From NCBI GenBank assembly GCA_947498785.1, contig CANMLS010000009.1, forward strand, positions 62,001-126,000: a stretch of DNA of 64,000 nt, written 5' to 3'. The notes below the pieces were generated by a model. That model was not told the origin of the DNA and ran no database searches. It worked only from the letters and a program-made list of their open reading frames with translations. The first letter of the stretch is position 1. Every line of letters starts with the position of its first letter. Shown piece after piece: positions 28,229 to 36,821 of the stretch. Position numbers and translations under genes: made by a program. This DNA comes from an uncultured Aquimarina sp. Its GTDB lineage: Bacteria > Bacteroidota > Bacteroidia > Flavobacteriales > Flavobacteriaceae.

Positions 28229-29185
28229 TTGAACGAACTCATAATTGAACTTACAGAAATTAATCCGAGAGAGTTTTTCGGACTTCAGAATAGCAATATT
28301 CAGTTATTAAAAAAATACTTCCCGAAGTTAAAAATTGTTGCAAGAGGAAGTAAAATGAAAATATATGGAGATGAGGATTTACTCGAAGAGTTTGATATAC
28401 GTCTTAATATGTTACTTGAGCATTTTGGAAAGTATAATAAACTCGATGAAAATGTAATTGAACGAATATTGACAAGTGAAAGTAAAGCAGATTATGAGAC
28501 ATCTGCAAATAGTGGAGAAACATTATTACATGGAGTAGGAGGCAAGTTAATCAAAGCACAAACCGCTAATCAGCGTAAACTTGTTGAATCTTCAAACAAA
28601 AATGATATGGTTTTTGCTATTGGTCCAGCAGGTACAGGAAAAACGTATACAGGGGTTGCTCTTGCAGTCAAGGCATTAAAAGAAAAACAGGTAAAGCGAA
28701 TTATACTTACTCGTCCTGCGGTAGAAGCTGGAGAAAATCTAGGGTTTTTACCAGGAGATTTAAAGGAGAAACTAGATCCTTATATGCAACCACTTTATGA
28801 TGCTCTTAGGGATATGATTCCTAGTGAAAAACTGGATAGTTTTATAGAAAAAGGAGTCATTCAGATCGCACCAATGGCATTTATGAGAGGAAGAACATTA
28901 GATAATGCTTTTGTCATTCTTGATGAAGCACAAAATACAACACATGCACAGATGAAAATGTTTTTAACTCGTATGGGAAAGAATGCGAAGTTTATTATAA
29001 CAGGAGATCCTGGGCAGATAGATTTACCTAGAAGAGTTACTTCTGGGCTTAAAGAAGCTTTACTGGTACTAAAAAATATTCAAGGAATTGGTATGATTTA
29101 TCTTGATGATAAAGATGTGATTCGTCATAGACTAGTGAAAAAGGTAATTGCAGCGTATAAGGATATAGAAAATAGAAATGGATAA
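28229..29185 (+). CDS. PhoH family ATPase
   Basis: This 318-residue PhoH-like protein has an N-terminal KH-like region (about 1-100) and the P-loop ATPase domain, with Walker A in GPAGTGKTYTG and Walker B in VILDEAQNTTHAQ. PhoH/YbeZ proteins are linked to RNA metabolism and often work with the YbeY endonuclease. The start is a TTG codon. Its first residues MNELIIELTEINPREFFG match the usual family N-terminus, so TTG is accepted. purC follows 137 bases downstream. Confidence 0.93.
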   Translation: MNELIIELTEINPREFFGLQNSNIQLLKKYFPKLKIVARGSKMKIYGDEDLLEEFDIRLNMLLEHFGKYNKLDENVIERILTSESKADYETSANSGETLLHGVGGKLIKAQTANQRKLVESSNKNDMVFAIGPAGTGKTYTGVALAVKALKEKQVKRIILTRPAVEAGENLGFLPGDLKEKLDPYMQPLYDALRDMIPSEKLDSFIEKGVIQIAPMAFMRGRTLDNAFVILDEAQNTTHAQMKMFLTRMGKNAKFIITGDPGQIDLPRRVTSGLKEALLVLKNIQGIGMIYLDDKDVIRHRLVKKVIAAYKDIENRNG

Positions 29186-29322
29186 TTTTGGTGATTGAGT
29201 AGATTAGTATATGTGAGGTGAAATCAATTAACTAATAATTGTATGAAAAATTATTAGGCATATAAATACGATACCTTAAAATACTCACAGACTTAACAGC
29301 TCAAAAACTCACATACTAACAT

Positions 29323-30264
29323 ATGAATACAATAACAGATACAAATTATAATTTCCCAAACCAAAAATCTGTTTACAAGGGAAAAGTGAGAGAAGTATAT
29401 AATATAAATGATGAGCTCTTGGTTATGATAGCTACAGATCGCTTATCTGCATTTGATGTGGTCATGCCAAAAGGTATTCCTTTTAAAGGTCAAATACTTA
29501 ATCAGATTGCAACCAAAATGATGAATGCAACAGAAGATTTGGTGCCGAATTGGTTAATAGCTACTCCAGATCCAAATGTTGCTGTAGGTTATCTTTGTTC
29601 TCCTTTTAAAGTAGAAATGGTGATTAGAGGATATCTTTCTGGTCATGCTGCACGCGAATATAAATCAGGAAAAAGAGTACTATGTGGAGTTAATATGCCT
29701 GATGGAATGAAAGAAAATGATAAATTTCCTGAACCTATTATTACTCCTTCTACCAAAGCAGATAATGGAGAACATGATGAGGATATTTCTAGAGAAGAAA
29801 TATTATCAAAAGGAATAGTTTCTGAAGAAGACTATGTGATTCTTGAAGAATACACGCGCAAGCTTTTTCAACGAGGATCAAAAATAGCAACAGAGCGTGG
29901 ATTAATTTTGGTGGATACCAAATATGAATTTGGAAAAACTAAAGAAGGAGAAATTGTTTTGATAGACGAAATACATACTCCGGATTCTTCTAGATATTTT
30001 TATGCCGAAGGATATGAAGAAAGACAGCAAAAAGGAGAGTCACAAAAGCAATTATCAAAGGAGTTTGTAAGACAATGGTTGATTAGTAATGGTTTTCAAG
30101 GTAAAGAAGGTCAGCAGATACCAGAAATGACTGATGAATATATTCATTCGGTTTCTGAACGTTATATTGAATTATATGAAAATATCACAGGTATTCCTTT
30201 TGAAAAAGGAGATGTTACCAATATAGAGCAGCGTATAGAAAAGAACGTATTGGCATATTTATAA
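29323..30264 (+). CDS. purC: Phosphoribosylaminoimidazole-succinocarboxamide synthase
   Basis: This 313-residue SAICAR synthetase joins CAIR and aspartate with ATP in purine synthesis. Motifs are [11 protein letters not shown] at the N-terminus, [29 protein letters not shown], and [14 protein letters not shown]. It is the longer (about 310-residue) form found in Bacteroidota and eukaryotes. It ends at a strong bidirectional terminator. Confidence 0.96.
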   Translation: MNTITDTNYNFPNQKSVYKGKVREVYNINDELLVMIATDRLSAFDVVMPKGIPFKGQILNQIATKMMNATEDLVPNWLIATPDPNVAVGYLCSPFKVEMVIRGYLSGHAAREYKSGKRVLCGVNMPDGMKENDKFPEPIITPSTKADNGEHDEDISREEILSKGIVSEEDYVILEEYTRKLFQRGSKIATERGLILVDTKYEFGKTKEGEIVLIDEIHTPDSSRYFYAEGYEERQQKGESQKQLSKEFVRQWLISNGFQGKEGQQIPEMTDEYIHSVSERYIELYENITGIPFEKGDVTNIEQRIEKNVLAYL

Positions 30265-30297
30265 ATGTATTCTTTTTTCTGCTTTTAAAATTTAAAA

Positions 30298-30332
30298 GAA
30301 AGCTGATCTTTTTTATAAGAGATCAGCTTTTT
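30298..30332 (+). terminator. Bidirectional terminator between purC and the leader-peptide gene
   Basis: AGCTGATCT (30301-30309) pairs with AGATCAGCT (30320-30328). An A run precedes it and a T run follows it, so it can serve purC on the plus strand and the converging peptide gene on the minus strand. Confidence 0.85.
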
Positions 30333-30353
30333 ATTTCTACAAAAAATAAAGAA

Positions 30354-30518
30354 TTAATCAAGGATAAAAATACATATTAATTCTGCGCAATGAGGACCAT
30401 AGTCAGAGCATAATCCAGTCCTTGGATCAATACATTGTTTTCTCCCTCCATTAATAGATATTTGTTGTTTTCTGTTTAGTTTTTCAATACCATTAAGGTT
30501 TATTATTTTTTTTAACAT
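30354..30518 (-). CDS. Double-glycine leader peptide (bacteriocin-like precursor)
   Basis: The track's 79-codon frame is shortened to the ATG at 30518, giving 54 residues that begin MLKKIINLNGIEKLNRKQQ. The segment IEKLNRKQQISINGG is a classic double-glycine leader, cut after GG by a peptidase-containing ABC transporter. The predicted mature part is about 30 residues with Cys in GRKQCIDPRTGLC, GPHC and ELIC. The product could be a small secreted peptide, a bacteriocin or a signal. No transporter or immunity gene is nearby. Confidence 0.7.
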   Translation of the reverse strand: MLKKIINLNGIEKLNRKQQISINGGRKQCIDPRTGLCSDYGPHCAELICIFILD

Positions 30519-30659
30519 GCTATTGGTTTTAAAAGTTATTATTGTTTTAAAGGTATATGAAATATATGATTTTTTGATACGCGATAACCGCAATTAACAG
30601 TTTTACTTGAAACGTATTTCGTATTTAATAAAATGCTTTAAAATAAAGTTGCTAAGCAG

Positions 30660-31064
30660 TCAGGCAACTTTATATTCTAGTAATTGCACACTATCATATA
30701 AACGTTCTTTTACAATATTCATCATACGTTTATTTAAAGCCGAAGAATTTTTGATATAAATGAGATATTCTTCTACTGTGAATTGCCCAATAATCATTCC
30801 CTTAAGACTATTTCTGAATTTCATATCCTTTTGAATAGCATTCTCAATAAAATCGAAACGTTTTTCTAATGATAGCTCATAGAATGTATTCTTTCTTTTT
30901 GTAATGTAATTCTTAAATACTTCAATAAAAAGTTCTCCTTGTAGTTTTATGATAGGCCGAATTGTTTTATTTTGAAACTGCTCATCATTAGACATGTTTT
31001 TAGAAACTTTTGCATTTAATAATTGAGGACGTATTGCCAATAAATTTGATTCCCTGTTTTCCAT
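30660..31064 (-). CDS. Conserved hypothetical flavobacterial protein
   Basis: This 134-residue cytoplasmic protein has no signal peptide or membrane helix and is mainly helical. A conserved-looking core is RFDFIENAIQKDMKFRNSLKG followed by MIIGQFTVEEYLIYIKNSS. Related flavobacterial proteins are sometimes called glyoxalase, but no metal-binding pattern of that family is visible. It lies alone between the double-glycine peptide gene and a large palindrome. Function unknown. Confidence 0.7.
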   Translation of the reverse strand: MENRESNLLAIRPQLLNAKVSKNMSNDEQFQNKTIRPIIKLQGELFIEVFKNYITKRKNTFYELSLEKRFDFIENAIQKDMKFRNSLKGMIIGQFTVEEYLIYIKNSSALNKRMMNIVKERLYDSVQLLEYKVA

Positions 31065-31219
31065 AATAAAGAAGGTTTACTAAAAATACTTAATTGAGGC
31101 ACTCAAAATCAAGATATGAATTAGAGTTTTAAACTATTTATAAACAATTGTGACTTAAATTATTATCTAATGTAATCTTTTTATGGGGATACTATATTAT
31201 CTTAATGCTAACTTATATA

Positions 31220-31253
31220 TACATTATAACCCCTCTAGAGGGGTTATAATGTA
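31220..31253. repeat. 34-bp perfect palindrome
   Basis: Seventeen bases read identically on both strands around a central CTAG, with the core ACCCCTCTAGAGGGGT. It lies 20 bases after the stop of the BNR-repeat gene. As RNA it would make a very stable hairpin with a minimal loop and could end that transcript. As DNA it could be a symmetrical binding site. Confidence 0.8.
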
Positions 31254-31272
31254 CTATAAAAATAAGCGAATG

Positions 31273-34200
31273 TTATTTAGTCAAAAACTTTTCTTTATCT
31301 AGAATTTTTGCAATAGTGTTTCCCGATTTTTCAAGATATTTGTTAAGTTTTGTAATTTGTTTGCTATTAATTTTTTCATAAGCGGTTTTGCCTTCATTTA
31401 GTTTTTTTTCAAAAACTTCTTTATTTTCTATTTGTGAAAAAGAAGGTTTTTCAAACTGATTTGCAACCTCTCCATACAATTTTGATAATTTTTCTCTTAG
31501 TTGAGGTTCTGCTTCGTTAACATAATTATCTCCTGTCGTGACCACTAGAGTTTCTTTTAGGATATTTAGTTCTTTAATTACTGCAGAAGCTATTTTTTGT
31601 GATGCAGGATCTTTTTTAGCAATTTCCTCGGCTTTTTTGATGTTCTGATCAATTTTATATACTAGATATGCTAGATCCTCCATGTCATCAAATAACTCTT
31701 GTGTTATTTTGCGATGTGCAATTCTATCATTTTCTGTTATTAAGGATTTAGGGTCATTTTGTAATGTTATAGAGGTTCTATATTGTTTTTTACCCTTGGT
31801 AAGTATAACGTTATAGATTCCAGAAGAAGCTCGTGGAGCTGTAAACCCTCCAAAAGTAAATGTTTTCCCTGCTGCGACTTTTGGAGCTTTTTTTCTAAAA
31901 TTCCAATCTACGATATTGATCCCTTTACCTTTACCAGGAACAAGACTGACTATTTCATTTCCATTTTGATCTTGAATAGAAAGAGACATTTTTCCGAAGG
32001 TATGCCTCTTTTTGAGGTAATAAATGATTTTTGCCGAAGCACTTGGGTTATCACCTACAAATTGAAGTTCTGTGCTTCCACCTCCAAAACCACCTTCTTC
32101 TTTTATAACAAAGGACTTGGTATCAAAAAAGTGAACATCCTTAACAAGTACCTCCTGATTGATTTGCCTCAGAGGAGAGATGTCGTCTATAATAATAACT
32201 CCTCTTCCGTGAGTTCCTAAAACAAGGTCATTAGTTTTTTTCTGTAAATCAATAAAATGAACAGCTGTTGCCGGCATATTGTTGGTGAAACGAGACCAGT
32301 TTTTACCGCCGTTAATAGTGATAAATAATCCAAACTCGGTACCAAGGTATAATAAATCTTCATTTACATAATCTTCTTGGATATTTCTTGAAAAACCAAT
32401 AATTTCATCAGTAATAATGGATTTCCACGTTTTTCCAAAATCAGAAGTTTTGTATACATAGGTTGTCATATCTCCAGATGCATGACCATCAAAAACAGCA
32501 TATGCAGTACCTTTATTATGTGTGCTGGCTTCGATGTGATATACCCAAGTATTTTTTGGTAATCCTTGGATATTCGCTACTGTATTTGTCCATGTTGCTC
32601 CACCATCCCGCGTTACTTGTACATTACCATCATCGGTTCCTACCCAAATAACTTTTTGATCGATAGGAGATTCTGCAATTGTAAAAATCGTTGTATGTGT
32701 TTCTGCTCCTGATTTGTCTATCGAGATGCCTCCAGATTCTTTATCTTGTTTTGCAGGATCATTTGTAGTAAGATCAGGAGATATTTTTTTCCAATTATCT
32801 CCCATATCTTCGCTTATATGAAGAAATTGGCTTCCCATATAAAAACGATTGGGTTGATGATTACTTACTGCCATCGGAGCGTTCCAATTAAAGCGTAAAT
32901 CAGCTTCTCCTTTGATAGGGAGAGGTTGTACATTTTTGGTGTAATTTTTATCTACATCATATCTCCATACATTTTGCGCTCCCTGCATCTCAGAATAAAT
33001 AATGTTTTTTGTTGGGTGTTTTAATACTCTAAATCCATCTCCAACACCTACGCGTTTCCAATCACGAGCCTCTATTCCTCCGGGAGAAGAAGAAGGTCCC
33101 CACCATGATCCATTGTCTTGCAGTCCTCCATAAATATTATAAGGTTCTTCATTGTCTACGCTAATATGATAAAATTGTGATATAGGCAGATTATCTACCA
33201 TATCCAAAGTAGCCCCACCATCCCAACTTCTGTAAACACCACCATCGGTTCCGACATACATAGCATCAGAATTATTAATGTCAAAAACAATATCATGGAT
33301 ATCTGGGTGCATACTTCCCAGATTTTTGAATGTTTTTCCTCCATCTCTGGATATGGATCCAAACAAGCCTCCTTTTACAAGAATGTCAGGATTTGTTGGG
33401 TGAACTACTAATCTTGAGAAATAGAAAGGTCTAACTACGAGTCCAAAATCTCCATTGAGGAGTTCCCAGTTTTTACCTGCATCATCCGACCGATATAACC
33501 CTTTGTCTTCTTTACTTTCTACAACAGCAAATACTGTTTTTGGTTTGGAAGGAGCAATAGCAATAGCAAATCTTCCTAAATCACCTTTTGGGAAACCATT
33601 ATGGATTTTGTTCCATGTTTTTCCTGCATCAATAGATTTATATAATGCGCTTTCTGAGCCTCCAGAATTAAAACCCCATGCGGTTCTTCTAAATTCCCAC
33701 ATTGCTGCATACAATGTATTTGGATCATTAGGATCCATGATGAGATCATTAACTCCGGTTTTTTTATTAACATACAATATTTTATTCCATGTTTTTCCGC
33801 CGTCTGTAGTCTTATATACTCCTCTGTCTGGGCTATCGCCCCATAGAGCACCCATGACACCAACATATATCTCGTTAGAATTTTTTGGATTGATCTCAAT
33901 GCTGCTAATTCGCTCTGAGTTTTCGAATCCCATCTTTTTCCAATTAGCACCTCCGTCTGAAGATTTATATAAACCATCACCAATAGAAACACTATTTCTT
34001 GTCCAGATTTCACCTGTTCCTACCCATACAGTATTATCAGGGTCATTGGGGTCAATAGCAACGACGCCAATAGATTGAGCATGGTCATCAAACACAGAAG
34101 TAAATGAAGTACCTGCGTTTTCAGATTTCCAAACACCACCACCTGCGGTTCCAGCATAAATTATTTTAGGGTTTATAGGGTGATTTTCTAGATCAATTAT

Positions 34201-34341
34201 TCTACCGCTCATAAGAGCAGGACCGATTTGTCGAGCTTTAAGGTTACCAAATAATTCTTTCCCTTTTAAAACTACTTCTTGTGCATGCAAGTTTATGCAT
34301 AAGAGTACAGTCAAGCTCGCAATTATAAATTTATTGTTCAT
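31273..34341 (-). CDS. Secreted BNR/VPS10-like beta-propeller protein
   Basis: This exported protein of about 1022 residues has a signal peptide (MNNKFIIASLTVLLCINLHA). Repeated BNR/Asp-box motifs such as YKSSDGGANWKKMGF and YKTTDGGKTWNKIL build propellers over about residues 20-690. A beta-sandwich (about 720-860) and a helical tail follow. Such proteins are usually called sortilin-like or glycosyl hydrolase, but no catalytic residues are clear. The track start adds 13 residues; the ATG at 34341 gives a proper signal peptide and is preferred. It follows a terminator, so it is probably transcribed alone. Confidence 0.85.
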   Translation of the reverse strand: MNNKFIIASLTVLLCINLHAQEVVLKGKELFGNLKARQIGPALMSGRIIDLENHPINPKIIYAGTAGGGVWKSENAGTSFTSVFDDHAQSIGVVAIDPNDPDNTVWVGTGEIWTRNSVSIGDGLYKSSDGGANWKKMGFENSERISSIEINPKNSNEIYVGVMGALWGDSPDRGVYKTTDGGKTWNKILYVNKKTGVNDLIMDPNDPNTLYAAMWEFRRTAWGFNSGGSESALYKSIDAGKTWNKIHNGFPKGDLGRFAIAIAPSKPKTVFAVVESKEDKGLYRSDDAGKNWELLNGDFGLVVRPFYFSRLVVHPTNPDILVKGGLFGSISRDGGKTFKNLGSMHPDIHDIVFDINNSDAMYVGTDGGVYRSWDGGATLDMVDNLPISQFYHISVDNEEPYNIYGGLQDNGSWWGPSSSPGGIEARDWKRVGVGDGFRVLKHPTKNIIYSEMQGAQNVWRYDVDKNYTKNVQPLPIKGEADLRFNWNAPMAVSNHQPNRFYMGSQFLHISEDMGDNWKKISPDLTTNDPAKQDKESGGISIDKSGAETHTTIFTIAESPIDQKVIWVGTDDGNVQVTRDGGATWTNTVANIQGLPKNTWVYHIEASTHNKGTAYAVFDGHASGDMTTYVYKTSDFGKTWKSIITDEIIGFSRNIQEDYVNEDLLYLGTEFGLFITINGGKNWSRFTNNMPATAVHFIDLQKKTNDLVLGTHGRGVIIIDDISPLRQINQEVLVKDVHFFDTKSFVIKEEGGFGGGSTELQFVGDNPSASAKIIYYLKKRHTFGKMSLSIQDQNGNEIVSLVPGKGKGINIVDWNFRKKAPKVAAGKTFTFGGFTAPRASSGIYNVILTKGKKQYRTSITLQNDPKSLITENDRIAHRKITQELFDDMEDLAYLVYKIDQNIKKAEEIAKKDPASQKIASAVIKELNILKETLVVTTGDNYVNEAEPQLREKLSKLYGEVANQFEKPSFSQIENKEVFEKKLNEGKTAYEKINSKQITKLNKYLEKSGNTIAKILDKEKFLTK

Positions 34342-34365
34342 AATTACTGGTTGTTTATTTAGAAT

Positions 34366-34408
34366 AAAAAAAATCCTCAAAAAATCTATTTTTTTGAGGA
34401 TTTTAATA
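34366..34408 (-). terminator. Bidirectional terminator upstream of the BNR gene
   Basis: AAAATCCTCAAAAAA (34370-34384) and TTTTTTGAGGATTTT (34390-34404) form a perfect 15-bp stem. It lies 12 bases after the stop of the 34417-35154 gene on the minus strand and ends that transcript. Confidence 0.85.
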
Positions 34409-34416
34409 GGTGTTAA

Positions 34417-35154
34417 TTATTTTTTTTCTGGAAAAGCAAAAACTGTAGTGTCAACTTCTGGGTTTAATTTAATCTCTTTAAAGCCCATAGTTTGAAATTG
34501 ATTACTAATAGTAAATGGAAAATATACTCCGTTTACTTCTTGATAGTCACTAACGGAAGATTTTACGGTTTGACCTTTCATTGGACCTTCGTTGATTTCT
34601 GATTCTATTATTATAGGAACAAAGTTTTCTGTATCAAAATAGTAATGAGAAATATTAGGTTTTGATTCTCCATTGATAAGAATTGGATCTTTAGTAAGTT
34701 TTATTTTAAATGTTTCTGTACCATCTATAGTTTCTTTGCCGATTAATTCTACAGTATATCCTTTTTCTTTATAGTTTAATAAAGGATCTGGGAAATCTTT
34801 AGTTTGTTTTTTAATATTTTCGGTTGCTTCATTATCACTTTTTTCTGCTTCCATGGTCATTTGATTTCTTTGCCATGATGTTTCTCCATCAAAAGCAGAC
34901 CATACCATTTTATTACCTTGAATTTCGATGGTTACAACTTGTTTACCATCCTTTGTTGCTAGCTGCTCAAAAGGGATTTCCATATTTTGCATTTTCATCA
35001 CTCCAATCATTTCAATACCTTTCAGTTTTTCCCAGTTTTCTTTGCCACCAGTATTTTCAAAATAATTGTTAATGATTTCGTCAGCTGTCTGACCATAAAA
35101 AGAAGATGATATAGCTAAAACAAAAGCTACCAAAATTGATTTTAAAGCGTTCAT
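34417..35154 (-). CDS. LolA-like outer-membrane lipoprotein-sorting protein
   Basis: This 245-residue exported protein has a signal peptide (about 1-21, ending SSSFYGQTA). The start of the mature part, ADEIINNYFENTGGKENWEK, is typical of the LolA-like family of Bacteroidota. The remainder is a beta-rich half-barrel with VELIGKETIDGTETFKIKL and HYYFDTENFVPIII. Genuine LolA carries lipoproteins across the periplasm. Whether this paralogue does so or binds another lipid is unknown. It ends at a strong terminator. Confidence 0.78.
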   Translation of the reverse strand: MNALKSILVAFVLAISSSFYGQTADEIINNYFENTGGKENWEKLKGIEMIGVMKMQNMEIPFEQLATKDGKQVVTIEIQGNKMVWSAFDGETSWQRNQMTMEAEKSDNEATENIKKQTKDFPDPLLNYKEKGYTVELIGKETIDGTETFKIKLTKDPILINGESKPNISHYYFDTENFVPIIIESEINEGPMKGQTVKSSVSDYQEVNGVYFPFTISNQFQTMGFKEIKLNPEVDTTVFAFPEKK

Positions 35155-35201
35155 TATTGTAAGTTTTTATAATGTTGTTATAAAGTTAGTTAACCAAATC
35201 A

Positions 35202-35209
35202 TATTTTTG
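35202..35209 (+). promoter_or_regulatory. -7 promoter element before the DUF72 gene
   Basis: TATTTTTG matches TAnnTTTG exactly. The nearest TTG (35175-35177) is 24 bases upstream, slightly long. Transcription would begin near 35216, downstream of the track's first start, which supports the ATG at 35243. Confidence 0.4.
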
Positions 35210-35242
35210 TTACACTTTATGTTAACTTTTTTGATAATTAAT

Positions 35243-36133
35243 ATGCAATTTGGCAAAGTAGAAAATCCTGAAACTATTGACTTTTTATTACCCGAGGATG
35301 ATAAGAATACTCAAAGAATTTTAAAAGAAACGACTACAGAAAATTTATCTATTCATGTTGGTTGTGCAAAATGGAATAGACAGGATCTAAAAGGTTTTTA
35401 CCCTAGAGGAACAAAGGATGAATTAGAATATTATTCCAGACAATTTAATTGTATAGAGTTGAATGCTACTTTTTATAGAATATTTTCTGAAGAACAATTT
35501 AAAAAATGGTATGATAAAACTCCTGTTGGATTTAAGTTTTTTCCCAAACTTGTACAAAATATATCACATTTGAAAAGATTAAATGAAGATGTACAACCTT
35601 ATGTAGACCAATATTTGTCTAATGTGATTCATTTAAAAGAAAAACTGGGAACTATATTTTTACAATTACATGGTAATTTTGGTCCAAAGAATTTTGATAG
35701 AGTAATCCGGTTTATAGAACAATGGCCAAAAGAAATACGACTTGCTGTAGAATTTAGACACACCGAATGGTTTAATGATACTTCAATAGCAAATGAGTTA
35801 TACACCCTTCTTGAAAATAACAATATTGCTAATATTATTACAGATACCGCAGGACGAAGAGACTTATTGCATATGCGCTTGACCAATAATGAAGCTTTTA
35901 TACGATATGTTGGGGCAAATCATGAAACTGATTATACACGACTTGATGATTGGGTTAAACGCCTTGGTGTATGGAAAGAGCAAGGAATTTGTCATATCCA
36001 TTTTTTTGTGCATCAGAATATTGAAAAGGAATCTCCATTATTGTCAAAATATTTTATTTCTAAATTAAATAAACATTTGAATACCGATTTAGATTTGCCT
36101 AGTCATCTATCTGATGATTTATCTCTTTTTTAA
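35243..36133 (+). CDS. DUF72 domain protein
   Basis: This protein of about 296 residues has the DUF72 TIM-barrel pattern, with IHVGCAKWNRQDLKGFYPRG, YSRQFNCIELNATFYR, and LAVEFRHTEWF. DUF72 proteins are widespread and of unknown function. The start is moved to ATG 35243 (MQFGKVENPE) because the track's first codons lie over the promoter. It is divergent from the LolA-like gene. Confidence 0.88.
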   Translation: MQFGKVENPETIDFLLPEDDKNTQRILKETTTENLSIHVGCAKWNRQDLKGFYPRGTKDELEYYSRQFNCIELNATFYRIFSEEQFKKWYDKTPVGFKFFPKLVQNISHLKRLNEDVQPYVDQYLSNVIHLKEKLGTIFLQLHGNFGPKNFDRVIRFIEQWPKEIRLAVEFRHTEWFNDTSIANELYTLLENNNIANIITDTAGRRDLLHMRLTNNEAFIRYVGANHETDYTRLDDWVKRLGVWKEQGICHIHFFVHQNIEKESPLLSKYFISKLNKHLNTDLDLPSHLSDDLSLF

Positions 36134-36354
36134 GAGTGTATACAACTATTTCTAATATAGAATCTGGATAATGTAATGTACTGTTTTACCGTACTGCATT
36201 GTTAAAAAAGCAAGATATTTTGTATTTCGTCGATTTTATTTGTACTTTGGCGATGTTATTAAAAATGGAATAAGTTTAAATCCGTTTTTATTCAAGAGAT
36301 GATTTACTTTGAAAAGGAAAGTTAATAGCGAATAATTATAAAATCATACCCCCG

Positions 36355-36735
36355 ATGACTAAACAACTACGTACTATATCTTTATTTTTTATTTTATATA
36401 ATTTGTGTGTTATGAATGTACAAAGTCAACATATAGTTGATCATTCTATAAAACATTCATTTTTATCGTCACCAGCAAAAAGTATTTTGAGCTTGATAGA
36501 ACTTGAAAAGAAAGTTTTTTCTTACGATATTGGTTTTCAGGAACACGATCATGATCATAAGGACGAATTTCATATGCATGATCATAAGCTGACATTATTA
36601 GATATTATTTCTTCTGAAGAGAATTCAGATTTTAATTGCTCTGGAGGTTTTTGTATGAATAGATCTCATTTACACAAAAAAGGTTTGACTTTAAAAAAGC
36701 AACTTTTTGAATACTTCATGAGTATCTCCTGTTAG
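36355..36735 (+). CDS. Small exported His-rich protein
   Basis: This 126-residue protein has an N-terminal signal peptide (about 1-24, ending NVQSQ). The middle holds a His/Asp-rich stretch, QEHDHDHKDEFHMHDHK, of the kind seen in zinc- or copper-binding proteins. Cysteines occur in NCSGGFC and at the very end. No family is recognised. It lies 87 bases before the DEAD-box helicase, which has its own promoter, so the two are probably unrelated. Confidence 0.6.
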   Translation: MTKQLRTISLFFILYNLCVMNVQSQHIVDHSIKHSFLSSPAKSILSLIELEKKVFSYDIGFQEHDHDHKDEFHMHDHKLTLLDIISSEENSDFNCSGGFCMNRSHLHKKGLTLKKQLFEYFMSISC

Positions 36736-36770
36736 TTTATAGGACTTAAATACGTTATTTTCTGATTAAG

Positions 36771-36802
36771 TTGAATTATGAAAAGATATTAATTTACTTT
36801 TG
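36771..36802 (+). promoter_or_regulatory. Promoter of the DEAD-box helicase gene
   Basis: TTG (36771-36773) and TACTTTTG (36795-36802) are separated by 21 bases and fit the Bacteroidota consensus closely. The element overlaps the first codons of the track ORF, so the real start must be downstream, at 36822. Confidence 0.65.
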
Positions 36803-36821
36803 CAGCTTAAATCAGATATGT

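Noticed and set aside
33455-34078. 207-codon plus ORF inside the BNR gene
   Set aside because: It is the antisense shadow of repeated Asp-box codons; the repeats of the minus-strand protein explain it.
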